From: Ruminiclostridium sp.
GTDB lineage: Bacteria > Bacillota_A > Clostridia > Oscillospirales > Oscillospiraceae
NCBI GenBank assembly: GCA_017521345.1
Contig: JAFXCU010000177.1
Span: 1 to 10,758 of the forward strand
Direction: 5' to 3'
Length of the DNA: 10,758 nucleotides
The position numbers were made by a program, and so were the translations under genes. A model generated the notes under the pieces. It was not told the DNA's origin. It saw nothing but the letters and a program-made list of their open reading frames with translations, and did not search any database. How positions within the stretch are numbered: position 1 is the stretch's first letter; every line of letters begins with the position of its first letter. Below are positions 5,667-10,758 of the stretch, one piece after another.

Positions 5667-6428
5667 ATGAAGGGAAAGCGCATCATCAACCCCGTGGACA
5701 TCCAGGACCGGGATGGCTTCCTCCGGTTCCTCAACGAACAGGCCCGGGAGGGCTGGGAGGCCGTGAACGTGGGCCTCAACGCCACTTGGTTCCGTCAGAC
5801 CGACCATCCCCCCAGAGGGTACACCATGTGGATCAACCCCAACGGCGGGGAGCTTCGGGACCCGGCCAAACGGGCCATGTGGGAGTCCCGGGAGGATGTG
5901 GAGGCGGAGAACGCCAAGGTCCTGGAGCACAGCGGGCCCATCCCGGAGGACTGGAAGAAGGTGGGCTCCCCCCATTACAGCCTGGTGATCTACGCCATGC
6001 CGGAACCCGGCCCCACTGTGGAGAGCGACTGGGAATGGGATGCCCTGGACAACTACGCCCTCTTCAATCCCGGCGGCATTGACATCTTCCGTGGCATCAA
6101 GGGCCTCATTATGCCTGCGGCTGCCCTGGCCATGCTGGTGACCAGCGGGATGTCCCTGGACATCCATGGGTATTTGTTCCCCCTTCTCCTGCTGGTATTC
6201 ATCCTGCTTATCGCCCTGTTGGCCTTTGGGACAGAGATCCTCTCCGAGCGGATTTTGTCCCAGCATCGGTCCGGCCTTGTGGAGGCCCGGCGGATGAGAC
6301 GGCACTACACCACTCCGGAAGAGGTGGCCCGAAAGGTTCCTCTGAAAAACAAGCTGGAGTTCTGGGCCAAGAGACTGAAGATCGCAGAGATCGGCCTGCT
6401 TGTGCTGATGCTCCTGATCTGGTTCTGA
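5667..6428 (+). CDS. DUF2812-like membrane protein, first of a tandem pair
   Basis: A 253-aa protein of unknown function. The N-terminal soluble domain (about 1-130) contains VDIQDRDGFLRFLNEQAREGWE and a later PPRGYTM, the pattern of DUF2812 proteins, in which a 'wLe.ma.kGw' helix is followed by a strand-rich segment. Three hydrophobic segments follow at about 145-162, 168-190 and 239-253, the last ending the protein. A polar linker with many E/R residues separates helices two and three. The ATG at 5667 is preferred, with GGAAGGA (5651-5657) nine bases upstream; an ATG at 5658 has the same site almost touching it. An acidic/basic insert (about residues 66-100) is absent from the paralogue downstream. 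DUF2812 genes often sit beside a PadR-type regulator; none is seen here. Assignment to the family is by pattern only. Confidence 0.8.
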   Translation: MKGKRIINPVDIQDRDGFLRFLNEQAREGWEAVNVGLNATWFRQTDHPPRGYTMWINPNGGELRDPAKRAMWESREDVEAENAKVLEHSGPIPEDWKKVGSPHYSLVIYAMPEPGPTVESDWEWDALDNYALFNPGGIDIFRGIKGLIMPAAALAMLVTSGMSLDIHGYLFPLLLLVFILLIALLAFGTEILSERILSQHRSGLVEARRMRRHYTTPEEVARKVPLKNKLEFWAKRLKIAEIGLLVLMLLIWF

Positions 6429-6441
6429 AAGGAGGATTCCT

Positions 6442-7131
6442 ATGGAGACCAAACGTGTGACCCACCCTGTGGATCTGTTTGACCGGGAGGGATTCCTGCG
6501 CTTTCTCAATGACCAGGCCCGTCAGGGCTGGGCCGTCCAGGAGATCGGGACCTTTTCTTCTACATTCCAAAAGACCGATACCCCGCCCAGGGGCTACACT
6601 ATGTCCTACCACCGGGATACGGACTGGGAGTATGAAAACCAGGAGGGCTATCATGTGCTACCCTGTTCTGTGGAGGGCTTCATCGTCTATCCCACCGACG
6701 AGATCGTCCTGGCCGACCCCACCTGGCCGGACCAGGTGCTGGATGAGGGCGGCGGAAATGCCCCCAGCCTGGCCTTTTCTGACCGCCTCCGGTCCCTGCC
6801 TCTGGTGCTGCCCTTTGTGGTCCTGCTGGACCTGCTGGGGTTGGACCGATGGGGAACCGAGCCCCTTGAGGGATGGATGTTCTGGGTTCTGCTGGCCCTT
6901 TGCATCGTGACCCATGTGGGGGTGGGGCTGATGTGCTGGGTGGAGCACGGCCACAAAAAAGGACTCCAGGCAGCATGGGAGAGGAAGACGGTCTACCGCC
7001 CCAGCGAACAGCTGACCAAGCTGACCTGGCTGAAAAACCGCCTGGTGCGGGTCCAGACCGCCCTGTCGGTGCTGACCTTTGTGCTTTTCCTGGTGTTCAG
7101 CGCCATTGCTTCCGGTAGCATCCGGCTGTGA
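6442..7131 (+). CDS. DUF2812-like membrane protein, second of a tandem pair
   Basis: A 229-aa paralogue of the preceding protein and probably made from the same mRNA: the gap is 13 bp and holds AAAGGAGG (6428-6435), six bases before the ATG. The N-terminal 55 residues align almost without gaps with the first copy (HPVDLFDREGFLRFLNDQAR against NPVDIQDRDGFLRFLNEQAR, then PPRGYTM in both). The domain is shorter, lacking the charged insert, and continues through an acidic strand-rich stretch. Three hydrophobic segments lie at about 113-130, 143-164 and 203-222. Most sequence after the first 55 residues has diverged, so the two may be subunits of one complex or have different partners. No enzyme motif, signal peptide or metal site is visible, and I do not assign a function. 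Confidence 0.8.
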   Translation: METKRVTHPVDLFDREGFLRFLNDQARQGWAVQEIGTFSSTFQKTDTPPRGYTMSYHRDTDWEYENQEGYHVLPCSVEGFIVYPTDEIVLADPTWPDQVLDEGGGNAPSLAFSDRLRSLPLVLPFVVLLDLLGLDRWGTEPLEGWMFWVLLALCIVTHVGVGLMCWVEHGHKKGLQAAWERKTVYRPSEQLTKLTWLKNRLVRVQTALSVLTFVLFLVFSAIASGSIRL

Positions 7132-7149
7132 CAGCGGGAGGATATTGAA

Positions 7150-7284
7150 ACCTCCCCTACAGAGGTGGTTTGTAAATAATAACGTGCTTCAAGCCCTTTG
7201 GGGAACGGGACGATGAGGGCATCGTCCCCTACAATGGGTGGTGCGTGGAGTTAACGCTGTAGGGGCCGATGCCCACATCGGCCC
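7150..7284. repeat. Paired palindromic intergenic repeats (REP-like)
   Basis: Two hairpins face each other. The left is GGGACGATG-AGGG-CATCGTCCC followed by CTACA (7207-7233). The right is TGTAG followed by GGGCCGATG-CCCA-CATCGGCCC (7258-7284). As inverted copies they differ at 3 of 27 positions, and two of those differences are a compensatory A-T to C-G change in the stem. A third, degenerate piece with CCCCTACA inside an ACCTC/GAGGT hairpin is at 7150-7166. Such TGTAGGGG-headed palindromes are common between genes in Oscillospiraceae as I recall them. There is no coding capacity; they may be non-autonomous mobile or mRNA-end elements. Confidence 0.7.
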
Positions 7285-7310
7285 ATCACTTGGGATGACC
7301 CGCAGCGTAA

Positions 7311-7341
7311 GAAAAACCCCCGACCGAATGGTCGGGGGTTT
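7311..7341 (-). terminator. Intrinsic terminator of ftsH, possibly bidirectional
   Basis: A perfect 12-bp stem, AAACCCCCGACC with GGTCGGGGGTTT, around a four-base loop. On the minus strand it is followed by a T-run (7312-7316) and lies 10 bp after the ftsH stop, so it ends the tilS-hpt-ftsH transcript. On the plus strand the T-run is short and broken but a second TTTTT follows at 7348-7352, so it may also catch transcripts from the DUF2812-like pair. Confidence 0.9.
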
Positions 7342-7350
7342 CGTGCGTTT

Positions 7351-9339
7351 TTAGAAGGGATCAGGATTCCCGGGCTTCTTGCCGTGAAGGGCCTCGTCGG
7401 CCTCCCGCAGGCGGCGGGCGGTCTCAGCTTCCCGCTCTGCCTGAAGGCGGGCGCGCTCCTCGGCGTCCTTCTGGGCCTTCTCCTGCTGCTGGAAGCGGAT
7501 GGCCTCCTTCCGGGCCTCCAGCTCCTCGGCGGGGCCAAAGACCAGGGCGAAGTCCTCAGCGGGCATGGTCTCAAACTCCAGCAGATACTGGGCGGTGCGC
7601 TCCAGCTCCTCCATGTGGGCGGAGAGGATCTCCTTGCAGCGCTGGTAGTTGGCATCCAGGATGGCCTTGATCTCCTTGTCGATCTCCCCGGCCACTTCCT
7701 CGGAGTAGCTCCGGGCCTGGGACATGGAGCGGCCGATGAAGACCTCCTGGTCGCTGTCGTAGCTGATGGCGCCCAGACGGTCGCTCATGCCGTACTTGGT
7801 GACCATGCTCCGGGCGATGGCAGTGGCCCGCTCCAGGTCGTTGGAGGCGCCGGTGGAGATGTCTCCCAGCACCAGTTCCTCGGCCACTCGGCCGCCCAGG
7901 AGGGTGGCGATGCGGTCGGTGAGCTCCCGCTTGGACTGGTACATCTGGTCCTCCTCCGGCAGGGAGATGGTCATGCCGCCGGCAGCCCCTCGGGGGATGA
8001 TGGTGATCTGGTGGACGGGGTCCTGGCTGGGCAGCTCGTGGATGACCACGGCGTGACCGGCCTCGTGGTAGGCGGTGAGCTTCTTGGCGTGCTCGGGGAC
8101 CACCCGGCTCTTCTTTTCGGGGCCGGCAATGACCTTCAGCATGGCCTCGTGGACCAGCTCCATCTGGATGAAGGGGCGCTTTTCCCGGGCGGTGAGCAAG
8201 GCTGCTTCGTTGAGCAGGTTCTCCAGGTCAGCGCCGGTGAAGCCGGCCGTGGCCTGGGCGATGGTGTGCAGGTCCACATCCTCGGCCAGGGGCTTGTTCC
8301 GGGCGTGGACCCGGAGGATCTCCTCACGGCCCTTGATGTCGGGCAGGCCCACGTAGATCTGGCGGTCGAAACGGCCGGGACGCAGGAGGGCGGGGTCCAG
8401 GATGTCGGCACGGTTGGTGGCTGCCAGAACGATGACACCCTCGTTGGAGGCGAAGCCGTCCATTTCCACCAGAAGCTGGTTCAGGGTCTGTTCTCTTTCG
8501 TCGTGACCGCCACCGAGTCCGGAGCCACGCTTACGACCTACCGCATCAATTTCATCAATAAAAATTATCGCAGGGGCCATCCGCTTTGCCTGTTCAAACA
8601 AATCCCGAACACGGCTTGCGCCGACACCCACATACATTTCCATAAAGTCCGAGCCGGAAATGGATAAGAACTGCACATCTGCCTCCCCAGCTACCGCCCG
8701 GGCGAGCAAGGTTTTACCGGTACCGGGAGGGCCGGCAAGCAAAATACCATGTGGTATTCTGGCGCCAATGGCAGTAAACTTCTCGGGATTCCTGAGGAAG
8801 TCCACCACTTCCTGCAGTTCCGCTTTTTCTTCATCTACGCCGGCTACATCCGCAAAGGTTACCTTCTTATTTCCGGCGCCTTGCGTGGTTCGTGCTTTAC
8901 CAAAGTTACTCAGCGGATTGTTGCTGTTGGCACGACCTGCCAGAATGACCCAAATAACAATTAAAATGAGTCCTGCAATCACGATCGGCAAGATATAGGA
9001 GAAGGGAGACGGCTTATCAACAGGAACAAAATCATAACTTTCCAGTATGCCGTTTTCCGTCTGTGCCTGAAGCAGTTCCCACATTTCCTGACGGAAGTTT
9101 TCCGAATTTGCAAGTGGTGTGGAAACAGAGGTCTTTCCGTTTACCGCTTCTCGCAGCACGAGATAGATGGTATCATCCTTCACAACGAAACTGCGCACTT
9201 TCTCCTCTTTAAACAAGGAAACCACCTGGGAATATGGAAGGGAACTTCCCTTATCGCCAAACACTCCCAGCATCCAGGAAAATGCCACAGCCAGTATAAC
9301 AACATATATTATCAGGGATACAATTCTAGGTTTTTTCAA
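7351..9339 (-). CDS. ftsH: ATP-dependent zinc metalloprotease FtsH
   Basis: Membrane-bound hexameric AAA+ protease that unfolds and degrades damaged membrane and short-lived cytoplasmic proteins. The 662 residues give two membrane helices (about 7-27 and 114-134) around an extracytoplasmic segment, then Walker A GPPGTGKT at 203-210, pore loop MYVGVG at 235-240, Walker B IIFIDE at 258-263, the second region of homology with R320 and R323, zinc site HEAGH at 425-429, and the third ligand probably D501 in [10 protein letters not shown]. All key residues are intact. The tail (about 605-662) is a charged Q/E/R/A-rich stretch, likely helical. The start is a TTG (9337-9339) with AAGGAG eight bases upstream; the next in-frame Met is at residue 23, inside the first helix. 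It follows hpt by 12 bp. Base composition changes sharply at about residue 270-290: upstream codons are often A/T-ending, downstream almost all G/C-ending (see findings). Confidence 0.97.
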   Translation of the reverse strand: MKKPRIVSLIIYVVILAVAFSWMLGVFGDKGSSLPYSQVVSLFKEEKVRSFVVKDDTIYLVLREAVNGKTSVSTPLANSENFRQEMWELLQAQTENGILESYDFVPVDKPSPFSYILPIVIAGLILIVIWVILAGRANSNNPLSNFGKARTTQGAGNKKVTFADVAGVDEEKAELQEVVDFLRNPEKFTAIGARIPHGILLAGPPGTGKTLLARAVAGEADVQFLSISGSDFMEMYVGVGASRVRDLFEQAKRMAPAIIFIDEIDAVGRKRGSGLGGGHDEREQTLNQLLVEMDGFASNEGVIVLAATNRADILDPALLRPGRFDRQIYVGLPDIKGREEILRVHARNKPLAEDVDLHTIAQATAGFTGADLENLLNEAALLTAREKRPFIQMELVHEAMLKVIAGPEKKSRVVPEHAKKLTAYHEAGHAVVIHELPSQDPVHQITIIPRGAAGGMTISLPEEDQMYQSKRELTDRIATLLGGRVAEELVLGDISTGASNDLERATAIARSMVTKYGMSDRLGAISYDSDQEVFIGRSMSQARSYSEEVAGEIDKEIKAILDANYQRCKEILSAHMEELERTAQYLLEFETMPAEDFALVFGPAEELEARKEAIRFQQQEKAQKDAEERARLQAEREAETARRLREADEALHGKKPGNPDPF
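8470..8540. other. Composition junction inside ftsH
   Basis: Hand counts of G+C in single 60-base lines are 43 (7501-7560), 38 (8401-8460), 28 (8521-8580), 26 (9001-9060), 27 (9361-9420) and 26 (10561-10620). The codons for IIFIDEIDA are ATA ATT TTT ATT GAT GAA ATT GAT GCG, whereas about 25 codons later GFASNE is GGC TTC GCC TCC AAC GAG. The change falls between these points, in frame, with no frameshift or insertion. Confidence 0.75.
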
Positions 9340-9347
9340 TTTATAAT

Positions 9348-9353
9348 CTCCTT
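9348..9353 (-). promoter_or_regulatory. Ribosome-binding site supporting the TTG start of ftsH
   Basis: AAGGAG on the minus strand, eight bases before the TTG at 9337-9339, and overlapping the hpt stop codon (TAA, 9352-9354). The placement couples ftsH translation to hpt and supports the rare start codon. Confidence 0.75.
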
Positions 9354-9888
9354 ACATATAGGCTTCCGGCTTCAGGACACCTACATAGGGTAAGTTACGG
9401 TAATGCTCATTATAATCAAGACCGTAACCGACGGCAAACACGTTATCGATTGTAAATCCAACATAATCCGCCTGCAGGGTAACCGCAGGATTACGACGTT
9501 CCGGCTTATCCAGAAGGGTACAGATTTTCAGGCTGGCAGGCTCTTTGCTCAACAAATGATTATAAACAAAGTCCAGAGAGTTTCCGGTGTCAAAAATATC
9601 CTCCAGGATCACAACGTGCCGTCCCTTAATATCCTCAGAAATATCACGCTTGACTTCCATATGTGTCGAGTTTGTTCCGTGATAAGAGGAAATCCACATA
9701 AAATCAGTTTGACAAGGTGCCTGAAAATACTTTATAAAATCGCCAAAAAATACAACGACACCCTTCAATACACCAATAAATACCGGATCTTTGTCTTTAT
9801 ATTCCTCTGTCAGTTTGGTTGCAAGCTCCTGAACCTTTGCCTGAATCTCCTCCTGAGAAATCAGTATACTTTGAATATTCTCCTCCAT
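9352..9888 (-). CDS. hpt: Hypoxanthine phosphoribosyltransferase
   Basis: Cytoplasmic purine-salvage enzyme that joins hypoxanthine (often also guanine) to PRPP, giving IMP or GMP and pyrophosphate. The 178 aa are the normal length for the bacterial family. Visible are the LKG PPi loop at 41-43, the flexible-loop SSYHG at 67-71, the PRPP-binding motif VVILEDIFDTGNSL at 92-105 with E96, D97 and D100, the base-binding lysine probably K128, and the C-terminal block DYVGFTIDNVFAVGYGLDYN starting at 141. The motif reads EDIFDTG where EDIVDTG is commoner, a mild change. The ATG at 9886-9888 has AAGGAG nine bases upstream, overlapping the end of tilS; the gap to the tilS stop is 6 bp. tilS-hpt-ftsH is a widely conserved order in Firmicutes. 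The gene lies wholly in the lower-GC part of the window. Confidence 0.96.
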   Translation of the reverse strand: MEENIQSILISQEEIQAKVQELATKLTEEYKDKDPVFIGVLKGVVVFFGDFIKYFQAPCQTDFMWISSYHGTNSTHMEVKRDISEDIKGRHVVILEDIFDTGNSLDFVYNHLLSKEPASLKICTLLDKPERRNPAVTLQADYVGFTIDNVFAVGYGLDYNEHYRNLPYVGVLKPEAYM

Positions 9889-9894
9889 GGATAT

Positions 9895-10758
9895 TTACTC
9901 CTTTATCTGTTTGATCGTAATCGTAACTGCCGGAAGTTCGGCGGCTTGGCGACGTTTATCTGCGCCAATACCGGGAACAGCAAGCACGCCTGCATCATCT
10001 GCAATTACAGCTGTGCACTGCCGTACATTGGCAGGAATTTTTCTGTCAATAAATATTTTCTTCAAACTTTTCGTTCCGCCCGGTAAGCTAAGCGTGTCCC
10101 CCGCTTCCCTGCTGCGAACAACCATTTTTCCGCAAGGCTGTACTGTAAAACTGTATGGGGTATTTATGATTTCTGTTGCCGGAGCGCAACTAATATACGT
10201 GTGATGCCAAACCAACTCCCCAGGGCAGTTTAATTCCTGCGGCAAAAGCATTGGCTCATCCGGCAACTTTTCCAATCTGTCATAATTTCTGGAAACAGTA
10301 ACATTTCCCGGGAAATCAGCCCTTGCAGAAGGTTTCCCGGATACTACCAGTTTATTTAGCAGCTTCAGATGTTCTGCCTCCGGTTCCTTCACACCACAAC
10401 GCTCCAGAAATGCTGCATAAAACCGGTTTCGCAGCGCTTGCGGTAATTTCAAGATTTCAGAAACAGAGGGGTTTTCCAAATCAGCCAGCTTAGAAAGAAC
10501 CGCTTCGTCTTCACGAAGTCGCAAAGCCATTTGCGATGCATTCTCAGAAAACCGGGGATTTTCATTCTTTAGCAGCGGTATTACGTGATGACGCAAGCGA
10601 TTACGCAAAAAGCCATCTGTTTCATTGGAACTGTCTGTGATATAGCGCAGGTTATACTCCTGCAAAAAAGCCAGTACCTCCTGACGGGTCACAGAAAGCA
10701 TCGGTCTGATCAGCTTTCCGTTTTGCGGCGCAATTCCGCCCAATCCCCGCAATCCGGC
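9895..10758 (-). CDS. tilS: tRNA(Ile)-lysidine synthase TilS, N-terminus cut by window edge
   Basis: Converts the wobble cytidine of the CAU-anticodon tRNA-Ile to lysidine using ATP and lysine, so that the tRNA reads AUA. The window holds 287 C-terminal residues of a protein usually near 450-470 aa; the PP-loop SGGxDS motif would lie outside. At the cut end the frame continues as AGLRGLGGI followed by LIRPML, the conserved stretch after the ATPase core. A helical substrate-binding region (about 50-180) follows. The final 65 residues match the TilS C-terminal domain: LSLPGGTKSLKKIFIDRKIP, then VLAVPGIGAD. The TAA at 9895-9897 overlaps the hpt ribosome-binding site. Codon use is A/T-rich compared with the left three quarters of the window. 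The true start is beyond 10758; the TTG at 10750-10752 is an internal leucine codon. Confidence 0.95.
   Translation of the reverse strand, partial: AGLRGLGGIAPQNGKLIRPMLSVTRQEVLAFLQEYNLRYITDSSNETDGFLRNRLRHHVIPLLKNENPRFSENASQMALRLREDEAVLSKLADLENPSVSEILKLPQALRNRFYAAFLERCGVKEPEAEHLKLLNKLVVSGKPSARADFPGNVTVSRNYDRLEKLPDEPMLLPQELNCPGELVWHHTYISCAPATEIINTPYSFTVQPCGKMVVRSREAGDTLSLPGGTKSLKKIFIDRKIPANVRQCTAVIADDAGVLAVPGIGADKRRQAAELPAVTITIKQIKE

Noticed and set aside
7150..7284. CRISPR-like array from the repeated CCCCTACA pieces
   Set aside because: Only three unequal, inverted units, each a palindrome, without regular spacers or cas genes.
7384..8667. A 427-codon plus-strand open frame opposite ftsH
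   Set aside because: Antisense shadow of the GC-rich half of ftsH. It loses coherence soon after the composition junction, as expected from codon bias, and has no promoter or ribosome-binding site.
9403..10086. Plus-strand open frame of 227 codons opposite hpt and the end of tilS
   Set aside because: It crosses two clearly recognised genes on the other strand and shows no domain or ribosome-binding site.

Overview
The window looks like chromosomal DNA from a GC-rich, gut-type member of the Clostridia, most likely Oscillospiraceae (Flavonifractor/Lawsonibacter-like). The grounds are strong AAGGAGG ribosome-binding sites, sigma-A promoters, compact operons, BioY with a regulator-less biotin ligase, and palindromic TGTAGGGG-type intergenic repeats. 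The placement rests on gene content and style, not on a database match.

Layout, left to right. (1) 1-330, minus: end-truncated gene for a two-helix membrane protein with a zinc ribbon, behind its own sigma-A promoter. (2) 422-1710, minus: biotin pair bioY (biotin uptake S-component) and birA (biotin-protein ligase without the HTH domain). (3) 1777-2666, minus: a NusG-domain-II membrane protein and a Gx-transporter-family membrane protein, one-base overlapped. They resemble the EetA/EetB pair known from flavin-based extracellular electron transfer loci. An intrinsic terminator follows, only 22 bp before the bioY start. (4) 2741-5593, plus: a complete regulated unit made of a consensus promoter, a yybP-ykoY manganese riboswitch with an expression-platform terminator, an 868-aa P-type cation ATPase (probable Mn2+/Ca2+ exporter) and a terminator. 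(5) 5605-7131, plus: strong extended -10 promoter and two tandem paralogous DUF2812-like membrane proteins. (6) 7132-7350: spacer with paired palindromic repeats and a terminator. (7) 7351-10758, minus: the conserved tilS-hpt-ftsH order (tilS cut by the window end).

The most notable feature is an abrupt change of base composition and codon use inside ftsH, at about 8470-8540. Everything to the left is GC-rich with C/G-ending codons. Everything to the right (N-terminal 40% of FtsH, hpt, tilS) is near 45-55% GC with many A/T-ending codons. The reading frame is intact across the junction, which lies in one of the most conserved FtsH blocks. It is either a real homologous-recombination mosaic or a chimeric assembly of two related genomes; the sequence alone cannot decide. 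Apart from this, the best leads are the riboswitch-ATPase unit, the DUF2812 tandem pair of unknown function, the repeat pair with compensatory stem changes, and the terminator placed directly before bioY.
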